From the NCBI GenBank assembly GCA_021199335.1, contig JAJQIG010000046.1, positions 62,001 through 126,000 on the forward strand: DNA of 64,000 bases, in the 5' to 3' direction. How positions within the stretch are numbered: position 1 is the first letter of the stretch; each line of letters opens with the position of its first letter. The translations under genes and the position numbers were made by a program. Shown here piece by piece: positions 9,055 to 17,447 of this stretch. Source of the DNA: Oscillospiraceae bacterium. Its GTDB lineage: Bacteria > Bacillota > Clostridia > Oscillospirales > Ruminococcaceae. Below the pieces are notes generated by a model. It saw nothing but the letters and a program-made list of their open reading frames with translations. It did not search any database and was not told the origin of the DNA.

Positions 9055-10080
9055 TTGAAAAGGGATATTCTTTCTTATAGTCTTGAAGAGTTGGAAACTG
9101 CTTTAGTTGATTTTGGCGAAAAAAAATTTCGTGCAAAGCAGGTTTATGAGTGGCTTCATAATAAAAGAGTAAAAAAATTTGATGAAATGAGTAACATTTC
9201 ATTGTCATTACGCACAAAACTGGATGATAATTTTTATATAAATAGTATAAATGTAGTCAAAAGGCTTGAATCTTCTATTGATAATACGGTAAAATATCTT
9301 TATGAACTTTCCGACGGTAATCATATAGAGTCGGTGCTTATGGAATATAAGCACGGGAATAGTATTTGTATTTCAACCCAAGTCGGATGCAAAATGGGGT
9401 GTAAGTTCTGCGCATCCACCATTGCAGGGTTTAAAAGGAATCTTCTTCCCTCGGAAATGCTCCTCCAAATTTATGAGGCGGAGAGGGAAAGCGGACGTCA
9501 TGTTGATAGTCTTGTACTTATGGGGATAGGCGAACCCCTCGATAATTTTGATAATGTTGTTAGATTTCTGCAAATTTTATCATTTGAAATAGGAAAAAAC
9601 CTCAGTCTTCGCCATGTGTCGCTCTCAACCTGTGGACTTGTGGATAGAATATATGACCTCGCCGAGTATAAATTCGGATTAACGCTGTCCGTTTCGCTCC
9701 ATTCGGTTACCGATAAAAAACGAAGCGCAGTTATGCCGATAAATAACAGATATTGCATTTCCGAGCTGCTAAAGGCGTGCCGAGATTATATTGAAAAAAC
9801 AGGCAGACGGATTTCATTCGAATATTCCGTTATCCATAATGTCAATGATTCCGCCGAGGATGCCGAGGGTCTTATCAGACTGCTTAAAGGAATGAATTGC
9901 CATGTTAACCTTATTCCTATCAATGAAATTAAGGAGCGTGACTTTAAATCCGACAGAAAGGCGTTGTCTCGTTTTTCGGAAATGCTTGAAAAGGGCGGTT
10001 TGAACGTTACAACAAGGCGAACCCTCGGTGCGGATATAAACGCCGCCTGCGGGCAACTTAGACGTGAGTATGAAATATAA
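9055..10080 (+). CDS. rlmN: Dual-specificity RNA methyltransferase RlmN
   Basis: Radical-SAM enzyme that methylates C2 of A2503 in 23S rRNA and A37 of some tRNAs. 341 residues from the TTG at 9055; the TTG at 9046 is too close to GGAGG (9040-9044) to be used. The radical-SAM cluster motif is CKMGCKFC (Cys112, 116, 119), and the C-terminal catalytic cysteine is in ADINAACGQLR (about Cys332). Short spacing to rsmB (18 bases) suggests a common transcript. Confidence 0.95.
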   Translation: MKRDILSYSLEELETALVDFGEKKFRAKQVYEWLHNKRVKKFDEMSNISLSLRTKLDDNFYINSINVVKRLESSIDNTVKYLYELSDGNHIESVLMEYKHGNSICISTQVGCKMGCKFCASTIAGFKRNLLPSEMLLQIYEAERESGRHVDSLVLMGIGEPLDNFDNVVRFLQILSFEIGKNLSLRHVSLSTCGLVDRIYDLAEYKFGLTLSVSLHSVTDKKRSAVMPINNRYCISELLKACRDYIEKTGRRISFEYSVIHNVNDSAEDAEGLIRLLKGMNCHVNLIPINEIKERDFKSDRKALSRFSEMLEKGGLNVTTRRTLGADINAACGQLRREYEI

Positions 10081-10238
10081 CCCATTGCCGGTAATCCCCG
10101 TTTCCAAGTCCGGTAAACTAAATTGTTCAGTTTGAGCTTTAAGTGGGTTCTGCCTTCGTAATTTTGGCAGCTTGTTGAGGCTGCGCTTGAATTTTTCGGG
10201 GTATTCTCCCTCGCCGAACAAAAAGAGGTGATTGGTGC

Positions 10239-10961
10239 GTGTACGCTTTTTCGGAAACAAATATAGGTTTGTCACGAAATGAAAATCAGGATAGAGTTAG
10301 GACTGCCGTTCTGTGCGATGACGTAGCCTTTGCCGTAATTTGTGACGGCATGGGCGGTGAAAATGCGGGAAGCGAAGCAAGCGAACGTGCGATAAACGTC
10401 ATATATGACAGGGTTACAAAGGTGTTCCGCCGTGACTATGACGATAATTCAATAAAGAATCTGCTTATTTCCGCTGTAACAACGGCAAATGCGGTCGTCT
10501 ATGACCTTGCGTGGGGGAATGATGCAAAAAGGGGAATGGGAACAACCTGCGTTCTTGCATTGAGGGTAGGAAATCGGCTTCATGTCGTCAGTGTGGGCGA
10601 TTCAAGGGCATATCTTATTGAGGAGGATATAAAGCAGATTACCAAAGATCATACTGTGGTTATGAGGATGTACGAAAAGGGTGAAATAAGTAAGGAAGAA
10701 TTGAAAAAGCATCCCCAAAGGAATTATATAACAAAGGCAGTCGGAGTGGAAAGCACCGTTTCCCCCGATTATTATGAAATGGATGTTTCGGACAGTTCGG
10801 TGGTTGTACTCTGTTCCGATGGTTTGTCAAATTACTGCGATGAATCGGGCATCTATAATGCCGTTAAGGAAAAGCTCCCTGAGTGTGTTCCGGAAAGCTT
10901 GATAAATGCTGCGCTCGAGGGCGGAGGAAAAGATAATATTACAGTTGCATTATTAGGATAG
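10239..10961 (+). CDS. prpC: PP2C-type Ser/Thr protein phosphatase
   Basis: 240 residues, the full family length for PrpC/Stp enzymes that dephosphorylate substrates of the neighbouring kinase. Metal-binding aspartates are in CDGMGG (Asp36), SDGLSNYC and GGKDNIT; GDSRAYL is the central strand motif. The GTG at 10239 is chosen because AGAGGTGA lies 7 bases upstream. The 158 bases between rlmN and this gene hold several short inverted repeats but no gene that I can support. Confidence 0.94.
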   Translation: MYAFSETNIGLSRNENQDRVRTAVLCDDVAFAVICDGMGGENAGSEASERAINVIYDRVTKVFRRDYDDNSIKNLLISAVTTANAVVYDLAWGNDAKRGMGTTCVLALRVGNRLHVVSVGDSRAYLIEEDIKQITKDHTVVMRMYEKGEISKEELKKHPQRNYITKAVGVESTVSPDYYEMDVSDSSVVVLCSDGLSNYCDESGIYNAVKEKLPECVPESLINAALEGGGKDNITVALLG

Positions 10962-10997
10962 TATTTTTATTCGTATTAATATACAGGAGTGAATTCA

Positions 10998-13244
10998 ATG
11001 GATAAAAACATTGGCAGAAAGCTGGATGGCCGTTATGAAATTACCGAGCTTATCGGTGTCGGTGGAATGGCGGATGTCTATAAAGCAACAGATATTCTTG
11101 AGGATCGCACCGTTGCTGTTAAAATCCTTAAGAATGAGTTTGCCGACAATGAGGATTTTGTCAGAAGATTCAGAAATGAATCAAAGGCAATTGCCGTATT
11201 ATCCCATCCAAATATCGTTAAAATATACGATGTGGGCTTTACGGATAAAATTCAGTTCATTGTTATGGAATATATCGATGGCATAACCCTTAAAGAATTT
11301 ATTGAGCAGCAGGGGGTTTTAAAGTGGAAGGATACCGTTCACTTTATCGTACAGATTCTCAGAGCGCTCCAACATGCTCATGACAGAGGAATTGTCCATA
11401 GGGATATTAAACCGCAGAATATTATGCTCTTCCCGGATGGAACAATCAAGGTCATGGATTTCGGCATTGCGCGTTTTGCCCGTGAAGAAGGGAAAACCAT
11501 ATCCGATAAGGCTATAGGCTCGGTTCATTATATAAGCCCCGAACAGGCAAGAGGGGATATTACGGACGAAAAGAGCGATATTTATTCCGTTGGCGTTATG
11601 ATGTATGAAATGCTGACGGGGGTAAAGCCCTTTGATGCCGATAACCCTGTTACTGTGGCGCTTATGCATATGCAAAATGAACCCAAAATGCCCCGTGAGA
11701 TTAACGATTCTATCCCCGAAGGTCTTGAGGAAATCGTTATAAGGGCAATGCAGAAGGAAGCTTCAAAGCGTTATCAATCCGCATCGGAAATGATTAAGGA
11801 CATTGAGGAATTTAAGAAAAATCCCAGCATTGTTTTTGAATATAAGTATCTTTCCGAAAAAACCCAGTATTATAATGCCGGCGCAGTTTCAAAGGCTGCC
11901 GCTGCCGCTGCGTATGAAGCAAATTCCGCCGAGAAGGGTGCGCACTATGCCGCCGAAAAAAGCGAGGAGCGTAAAGTGAAAACAAAAACCAAGGTTCGGA
12001 AAAAGGATATGCCCGACCCCGATGATGAATATGAGGATTATGACGATTACGAAGACGAGGAGGCTGTGTCGAAATCGTCCTACTTCGTTGTAATTCTTAC
12101 CGCCATTGCAGCGGGAATACTTATTATCGTTGTCGCATTCATTGCTATAGCTTTTATAAGAACCCTGGGAAGCGAAAAAACTCAAATAGCCCAAATGCCG
12201 AATATTGTGGGATGCAGCTATCAGCAGGTGGAAACATATTACGCAAGCAGCTTTGATGTCACCGTTGAATCGCAGGAATACTCCTCCGAGTATCCTGAAG
12301 GTGCAATCATAAGCCAAAACCCCGAGGAAGGTCGTGATTACCTTGTCGGTAAGGCTGTGGTAAAGGTTACTGTCAGCAAAGGCCCGAGAATGGTTACAAT
12401 TCCTAATGTTTATGACCTTGATTCCGATTATGCGCAGAATGTGTTAAGGGATAACAACGGATTTAACGTTATTATAATGACCGTGTTTGATGATGAAGTA
12501 GATAAGGGAACCGTTATTATGACTGACCCTGCCAGAAATGAACAGGCAGAGTACGGTTCTACCGTTTACCTGTATGTAAGCCGAGGACCGGAGGAACAGG
12601 ATGTTATCGTCCCGAGCGTGGTCGGCTATGATATTGAAGCGGCAAAAACACTCCTCGGAGATAAGTTCACCATTCAGGTCATGAGCATCGATTCGTCCGA
12701 ACCCGAGGGCACAGTCGTTGAGCAGAGCCTTCCCGCCGTCGGAGATGACGGAAGCTCAAATATTGTTCCGATTAATTCTACCATCATATTAACGGTAAGT
12801 ACAGGTGTTGCTCCCGAAGCCGAGGCTGTTATTACGTTCAAAATTCCGAGCGGGGTAACAGGAGGTTCTGCGGTCTTTAATTGCTACTATAACGGAAATA
12901 TTGTGGGAACGGAAACGATAGACAATGTCGCCTATGCCTCAACTGTGTCCGTGACGGTTAAGGGCAGCGGCATACAGAAAATTATGCTTGAAGCGGTAAA
13001 TACCGACACAAATGAAAGTGATACAATCGGTGAGTATACCGTTGACTATGACGAGGGTACAGTAACCGAAACTGATTTCCAAAAGAGCGTGTTCAGAAGT
13101 CTGTTTACTGAGGAGGAGGAAACGACCGTTACGTTAGATGAAACAGGCAATTTGGACAACGGCGAAACCAATATCGATGAAGAAGATGAGGTTATAGACC
13201 TTGACGATGAGGACTTCTGGAATAATCTTCTCAACGGTTATTGA
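10998..13244 (+). CDS. prkC: PASTA-domain Ser/Thr protein kinase (PrkC/PknB type)
   Basis: 748 residues from ATG 10998 (CAGGAG 7 bases upstream). Cytoplasmic kinase domain about 1-270: glycine loop GVGGMADV, Lys42, HRDIKPQN (Asp136) and DFG at 154-156. Then comes a linker rich in Ala, Lys and acidic residues (about 290-358), one membrane span (about 362-388) and three extracellular PASTA repeats from about 400, which in this family bind muropeptides. A Thr-rich domain and a very acidic C-terminus follow. It senses cell-wall state and signals growth or spore germination in Bacillus; paired with the phosphatase gene just upstream. Confidence 0.95.
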   Translation: MDKNIGRKLDGRYEITELIGVGGMADVYKATDILEDRTVAVKILKNEFADNEDFVRRFRNESKAIAVLSHPNIVKIYDVGFTDKIQFIVMEYIDGITLKEFIEQQGVLKWKDTVHFIVQILRALQHAHDRGIVHRDIKPQNIMLFPDGTIKVMDFGIARFAREEGKTISDKAIGSVHYISPEQARGDITDEKSDIYSVGVMMYEMLTGVKPFDADNPVTVALMHMQNEPKMPREINDSIPEGLEEIVIRAMQKEASKRYQSASEMIKDIEEFKKNPSIVFEYKYLSEKTQYYNAGAVSKAAAAAAYEANSAEKGAHYAAEKSEERKVKTKTKVRKKDMPDPDDEYEDYDDYEDEEAVSKSSYFVVILTAIAAGILIIVVAFIAIAFIRTLGSEKTQIAQMPNIVGCSYQQVETYYASSFDVTVESQEYSSEYPEGAIISQNPEEGRDYLVGKAVVKVTVSKGPRMVTIPNVYDLDSDYAQNVLRDNNGFNVIIMTVFDDEVDKGTVIMTDPARNEQAEYGSTVYLYVSRGPEEQDVIVPSVVGYDIEAAKTLLGDKFTIQVMSIDSSEPEGTVVEQSLPAVGDDGSSNIVPINSTIILTVSTGVAPEAEAVITFKIPSGVTGGSAVFNCYYNGNIVGTETIDNVAYASTVSVTVKGSGIQKIMLEAVNTDTNESDTIGEYTVDYDEGTVTETDFQKSVFRSLFTEEEETTVTLDETGNLDNGETNIDEEDEVIDLDDEDFWNNLLNGY

Positions 13245-13267
13245 TGCAGAATAGGTAAATAAAAATT

Positions 13268-14164
13268 ATGGAAGAAAAAGGTCTTGTAGTAAAATCCATT
13301 GGGGGACTCTATTATGCAGAGTCCCCCTTGGGTGTTTTGGAATGTAAAGCAAGAGGAATATTCAGGAAGCAAAATATCTCTCCATATGTCGGCGATAATG
13401 TAAGGATAGAGGAAATCGGGGACGGCAAGGGCGTGATTTCTGAAATATTTCCGAGGAAAAACAGTATAATAAGGCCTCCTCTAGCCAACCTTGATTACCT
13501 GATTTTTGTCGTTTCAACCTGCGAACCATTGCCAAACTATACCCTCCTGGATAAATTTATAGCCACTGCCGAATATAAAAAAATAAACAGCATGATAGCC
13601 GTTACAAAGCGTGACCTTAAAAATAATGACAATATTGCGGAAACCTACAAAAATTCGGGTGCGGAAGTGTTTGAAATCGACTATAGTGACCCAATCTCAT
13701 ACCAAAGACTGTATGATAGAATTGCAGGTAAGGTGTGCGCCTTTACGGGTAATACAGGCGTCGGAAAATCAACGCTCCTTAACCATATTGATGCCGAAAA
13801 TGTCCGTGCAACAGGTGAAATAAGTCATAAGCTTGGCAGGGGCAGACATACAACACGCCATGTAGAGCTTTTTAAGCTGAAAAACGGAGCGTACATTGCC
13901 GACACCCCGGGATTTTCTACTTTTGAAACAAATAAATATGATATTATCCTCAAGAATGAGCTTGCCGGGTGCTTTAACGAATTTTCGGAGTTTGAGGGTA
14001 AGTGCAGATTCCTCGATTGTTCCCATACAAAGGAAAGGGGCTGCGCCATAATTGAAGCCGTTAATGAGGGGATTATTCCCAAAACACGGCATAACAGCTA
14101 CGTGGAAATGTATGAGGAGGCGGAACAGATTAAGGAATGGGAGATAAAGGACAGACTGAAATGA
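13268..14164 (+). CDS. rsgA: Ribosome small-subunit GTPase RsgA
   Basis: 298 residues. Circularly permuted GTPase: G4-like TKRDL precedes the P-loop GNTGVGKST (about 161-169) and DTPGF, after an N-terminal OB fold. The C-terminal zinc motif CRFLDCSHTKERGC is intact. RsgA assists late 30S maturation; in Bacillus it is a substrate of the PrkC kinase encoded just upstream. The next gene overlaps it by ATGA. Bacillus has rpe between this gene and thiN; here it is absent. Confidence 0.95.
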   Translation: MEEKGLVVKSIGGLYYAESPLGVLECKARGIFRKQNISPYVGDNVRIEEIGDGKGVISEIFPRKNSIIRPPLANLDYLIFVVSTCEPLPNYTLLDKFIATAEYKKINSMIAVTKRDLKNNDNIAETYKNSGAEVFEIDYSDPISYQRLYDRIAGKVCAFTGNTGVGKSTLLNHIDAENVRATGEISHKLGRGRHTTRHVELFKLKNGAYIADTPGFSTFETNKYDIILKNELAGCFNEFSEFEGKCRFLDCSHTKERGCAIIEAVNEGIIPKTRHNSYVEMYEEAEQIKEWEIKDRLK

Positions 14165-14781
14165 GTGAATGCTGGATTTTCGGAAGCGCCGATGCAGATG
14201 GATTTGATTCGACCGTAATTCCTCGGGATGCATTTGTAATTGCTGCGGATGGCGGTTATGGGCACGTCAAAAGGCTTGGAATAAATCCTGATATTATTTT
14301 GGGCGATTTTGACAGCCTTGATGAAGAAATTTCCCACCGATGCGAGATTATAACCGCTCCTGCGCAAAAAGATGATACCGATATGATGCTTGCGGTAAAA
14401 AAGGCGCTTTCTATCGGATATAAAAATATAACGTTGTGCGGCGCTTTGGGCGGACGATTTGACCATACCTTTGCAAATATACAAACGCTTGAATATATTG
14501 CGGAAAACGGCGGAACGGGCCGTATTTTTTCCTCAAACGATATTATAATGCTGCAGGATTCTTTGAAATGCCAATATAAAAGAGCCGACGGCTATTATTT
14601 TTCACTGTTTTCCCTTGCCAATGAAACGATTATTTCGGTAACGGGTGTAAAATATCCACTTTCCGAATATCCGCTCAAAAGAAGCTTCCCGCTCGGTGTC
14701 AGCAACGAAATAACGGATGATTACGCCTGCGTTGCAATTAAAAGCGGAAAGCTTCTTGTTGTTTATTCAAAAAAGCGCTAA
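14161..14781 (+). CDS. thiN: Thiamine pyrophosphokinase
   Basis: Transfers pyrophosphate from ATP to thiamine. 206 residues from the ATG that overlaps the rsgA stop (ATGA); an in-frame start 24 bases upstream is less likely. Motifs: IAADGGYGHVKRLGINPDIILGD, split here as the substrate region IAADGGYGHVKRLG and the acidic ILGDFDSL, then KDDTDMMLA and GALGGRFDHT. Same neighbours as Bacillus yloS. It supplies the TPP cofactor used by IlvB and Dxs, both encoded in this window. Confidence 0.93.
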   Translation: MSECWIFGSADADGFDSTVIPRDAFVIAADGGYGHVKRLGINPDIILGDFDSLDEEISHRCEIITAPAQKDDTDMMLAVKKALSIGYKNITLCGALGGRFDHTFANIQTLEYIAENGGTGRIFSSNDIIMLQDSLKCQYKRADGYYFSLFSLANETIISVTGVKYPLSEYPLKRSFPLGVSNEITDDYACVAIKSGKLLVVYSKKR

Positions 14782-14785
14782 AGGA

Positions 14786-14814
14786 TTCACCAATTTTTTA
14801 TATGTGCATATTAT
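14786..14814 (+). promoter_or_regulatory. Possible promoter of spoVM
   Basis: TTCACC (14786-14791) and TATTAT (14809-14814) are 17 bases apart, a moderate sigma-A-like match. Bacillus spoVM is transcribed by sigma-E; CATATTAT at 14807-14814 partly resembles a sigma-E -10, but I see no convincing -35, so the sigma factor is open. Confidence 0.35.
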
Positions 14815-14882
14815 AAACTAAAGACAAAACCCGTGCAACACGATAGATTCGTTTATTGCTTTTACATTCAGGAGGAGTACAT

Positions 14883-14972
14883 ATGAAAATTGTCGTAATC
14901 AAAAGTCCAAAGTTGCTTTCCAATCTTTTCAGGATTGTCTTTAAAATCCGCAGGGAGCCTGAGGGAGAATGA
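14883..14972 (+). CDS. spoVM: Stage V sporulation protein M (SpoVM)
   Basis: A 29-residue peptide, MKIVVIKSPK followed by LLSNLFRIVFKIRR and an acidic end, with AGGAGGAG 5 bases before the ATG. It fits SpoVM: a short amphipathic helix with the family IK(S/L)PK motif, which in Bacillus recognises the convex forespore membrane and anchors the coat ATPase SpoIVA. Position after thiN at the end of the rsgA cluster equals Bacillus yloS-spoVM, which makes the call secure despite the size. A hairpin terminator follows 6 bases after the stop. Confidence 0.9.
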   Translation: MKIVVIKSPKLLSNLFRIVFKIRREPEGE

Positions 14973-14978
14973 ACAGCC

Positions 14979-15018
14979 AAGCCGCCGATGGGGTTTTTAC
15001 CCGTTCGGCGGCTTTTTC
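14979..15018 (+). terminator. Intrinsic terminator after spoVM
   Basis: A 10-bp GC-rich stem (14979-14988 with 15005-15014) is followed by TTTTTCTT. It overlaps the last codons of the leftward recombinase gene; the T-run is only on the + strand, so it serves spoVM. Confidence 0.88.
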
Positions 15019-16001
15019 TTGTTCTTTATATTTGCAAGGGGGGAAGCATCCATAGCCTCCTTTAGGCTGTCGTTTGAAACATGAGTATATATTTCTGTGG
15101 TGGAAATGCTCTTGTGACCGAGAATTTCCTTGAGCATAAGGGTGTCAACATTTCCGTGCTGATACATGAGCGTTGCGGCAGTGTGCCTGAGCTTATGCGT
15201 TGAAAGTCCGCGATTGTCAAGGTTGCTGTCCTTAAGGGCATTGTCAACTATTTGCTCAACCCTTCGATTGCTTATGCGTGAACCCTGCTTGCTGAGGAAG
15301 AGCGCATTCGGCTCCTTCTCCGAATGCTTCCTTGTCGGAAGGTAAGCTACGATAGCATCGGCGCAGGCATCGTTTACGTGGATAATTCTTTCCTTGTTTC
15401 CTTTTCCGAGAAGACGCATCGAACGCTCGTCAAGGTTAACGTCCTGAAGATTTAATCCCACAAGCTCCGAAAGACGCATACCGCAGTTTATGAACAGCGT
15501 GACGATACAGTAATCCCTCAGATAGAAGCTGTCCTCGGTATTCATATTTTCGAGGAGATTTATGCTTTCATCAAGCGTAAGGAATTTCGGCAGATGGTCG
15601 GGCATTTTGGGGTAATCAACGTCCTTGGTCGGGTCGCTGTCGATCATGTTAAGGTCACGGTAAAGGCACTTGAAGAACATCCTTAACGAGGCGAGCTTTC
15701 TGTGCCTTGTTTTTGCGGTATTACCCCGTTCGGATGCGACATAGTTAAGGTATTGCAAGGTATCGAGCTTTGTAAAATTTTTTATATATTCAATAGGAAC
15801 GTCCTTTATTTCAATGAGCTTGAACGGTGTATCGGGTTTGACATCTCCGTGCTTTACCTTTAAATATCGCAGAAATAATCTCAAATCGGTATAATAAGCC
15901 TCAATGGTTTTCTCCGCCTTTAAACGAACAACTCGCTGATATGTGAAAAAATCATTGAGGAAATAAGGACACTCGGCAGGATCGATTTTTATGGTAACCA
16001 C
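14997..16001 (-). CDS. Tyrosine recombinase (XerC/XerD-like)
   Basis: 334 residues from the GTG at 16001 (MVTIKIDPAE); an ATG 69 bases upstream in frame is possible but gives an untypical hydrophobic extension. N-terminal SAM-like core-binding domain (about 12-115), then the catalytic domain with the full set: Arg176 (CGMRLSEL), Lys200, His269-x-x-Arg272, His296 (GHKS) and Tyr305. Xer recombinases resolve chromosome dimers at dif. No att sites, excisionase or cargo are nearby, so a chromosomal Xer is more likely than a mobile-element integrase, but C and D types cannot be told apart. Confidence 0.88.
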   Translation of the reverse strand: MVTIKIDPAECPYFLNDFFTYQRVVRLKAEKTIEAYYTDLRLFLRYLKVKHGDVKPDTPFKLIEIKDVPIEYIKNFTKLDTLQYLNYVASERGNTAKTRHRKLASLRMFFKCLYRDLNMIDSDPTKDVDYPKMPDHLPKFLTLDESINLLENMNTEDSFYLRDYCIVTLFINCGMRLSELVGLNLQDVNLDERSMRLLGKGNKERIIHVNDACADAIVAYLPTRKHSEKEPNALFLSKQGSRISNRRVEQIVDNALKDSNLDNRGLSTHKLRHTAATLMYQHGNVDTLMLKEILGHKSISTTEIYTHVSNDSLKEAMDASPLANIKNKKKPPNG

Positions 16002-16114
16002 TCCCCTTGAAAGAATATTGCTGTCCAATTTGTACACATTAATTGTAATATGAAAAAAATACTTTGTCAAGAAGTAAAAAAATGTTTAAGTGTATGGTAT
16101 TTTTTTTATTTATG

Positions 16115-16123
16115 TGTTATAAT
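16115..16123 (+). promoter_or_regulatory. Extended -10 promoter before the M16 peptidase gene
   Basis: TGtTATAAT at 16115-16123 gives a perfect -10 with the TG extension; the -35 region 17 bases upstream is poor. It lies between the leftward recombinase and the rightward M16 gene. Confidence 0.6.
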
Positions 16124-16169
16124 GTATAAGTTAACTGTAATTTTGCATTTTCGATTGGGAGTGATATTT

Positions 16170-17447
16170 TTGAAAATACGATATAATCGTGAAAAAGTAG
16201 GTGACGGCATACATTTTACAACAATAATAAATGAATGCCAGAAAACCAATACGCTCATCATCCACCTTGTGACCGAGCTTTCGGTGGAAACAGCTTCGTT
16301 AAATGCGGTTATACCCTATGTACTTTCGGGCAGCAGCGATAAGTATAAAACAATCACTGAGCTTAACCTCAAGCTTTCCGAGCTTTACGGCGCAGCTTTG
16401 AGGGGTTCCGTGTCCAAGCTTGGCGACAGCCAGATTGTTTCCCTTATGGCGGGCTGCATAAATGACCGTTATACCTTTGATGAGGAAAATATTACCGAAG
16501 AATCCGCAGAGGTCCTTATTGATTGCCTTACAAATCCATATGTCGAAAACGGTGGATTTTTTGAATGCGATTTTAACCTGAAAAAGCAGGAGCTTCTTGA
16601 TGATATTGATGCGGAAATTAATGAAAAACGTTCCTACGCCCTAAGACGTGCGGGGGAAACTATCTATAAGAATGAGCCTTGCTCCGTTTCCGCCAAGGGT
16701 GACAGAGCCAGTGCCGAAAGGGTAGACTTCGTATCGGCATATGAGCAGTACAAAAAGCTGTTGGAAACGGCTCAGATCGAAGCCATTTATGTCGGAGCAT
16801 CCGAACCGGGCATGGTTAAGGACATAGTTACCGAAAGACTTTCCGGCCTGAAACGCTCCTATAAAGGTGAAAATCACTCCGATTTTTCGCCGCTCAAGGA
16901 TGAGCCTGTACACATTTCGGAGCAGCTTGATGTTGTTCAGAGCAAAATGGTTATGGCATTCAAGTCGGACTGTAAAAATATTCATGCCATGAAGCTCATG
17001 AACGCCGTTTTCGGAAGCACACCCTTTTCGAAGCTGTTCCTTAACGTTCGTGAAAAGCTCAGCCTTTGCTATTACTGCGCATCAAGCTATAACGACAAAA
17101 AGGGAGTTATGCTTGTTGACAGCGGAGTTGAACACGCCAATATAGAAAAGGCGCAGGCGGAGATACTTAATCAGCTTGAAAAGGTCAAAAATGGGGAATT
17201 TACCGATGATGAAATAAATGAAGCGCGTCTTTCGGTTATTAATAGGCTCAGAAGCGTTAATGACGGCGCAAGATCAATCGCAGATTGGTATTTTAAGCAG
17301 AGCTATTCGGGAACGGCTCTTTCCCCCGAGGATGAAATTCAGGAGTTTTATTCAGTAAAGAGGGAGGACATTATCGAAGCCGCAAAATCCCTTGCCCTCG
17401 ATACTGTTTACGTTCTTACGGGAAAGGAGAGTGCCGAAAATGAATAA
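16170..17447 (+). CDS. M16-family peptidase-like protein, YfmF type (no zinc motif)
   Basis: 425 residues from the TTG at 16170, set by GGGAGTGA 5 bases upstream; longer in-frame starts would run back into the recombinase promoter. The fold is M16 (insulinase-like), with the later conserved half AVFGSTPFSKLFLNVREKLS and YYCASSY, but HxxEH is absent, so it is the non-catalytic partner. It overlaps the active subunit gene by 8 bases, the same tandem as Bacillus yfmF-yfmH. Probably part of a heterodimeric peptidase; substrate unknown. Confidence 0.85.
   Translation: MKIRYNREKVGDGIHFTTIINECQKTNTLIIHLVTELSVETASLNAVIPYVLSGSSDKYKTITELNLKLSELYGAALRGSVSKLGDSQIVSLMAGCINDRYTFDEENITEESAEVLIDCLTNPYVENGGFFECDFNLKKQELLDDIDAEINEKRSYALRRAGETIYKNEPCSVSAKGDRASAERVDFVSAYEQYKKLLETAQIEAIYVGASEPGMVKDIVTERLSGLKRSYKGENHSDFSPLKDEPVHISEQLDVVQSKMVMAFKSDCKNIHAMKLMNAVFGSTPFSKLFLNVREKLSLCYYCASSYNDKKGVMLVDSGVEHANIEKAQAEILNQLEKVKNGEFTDDEINEARLSVINRLRSVNDGARSIADWYFKQSYSGTALSPEDEIQEFYSVKREDIIEAAKSLALDTVYVLTGKESAENE

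Noticed and set aside
10081..10238. Possible small RNA or gene between rlmN and prpC
   Set aside because: Several short inverted repeats exist but no promoter, T-run or coding frame supports a transcript.
14997..16001. Integrase of a mobile element
   Set aside because: No attachment repeats, excisionase, relaxase or cargo genes around it; flanks are core genes, so a chromosomal Xer recombinase fits better.
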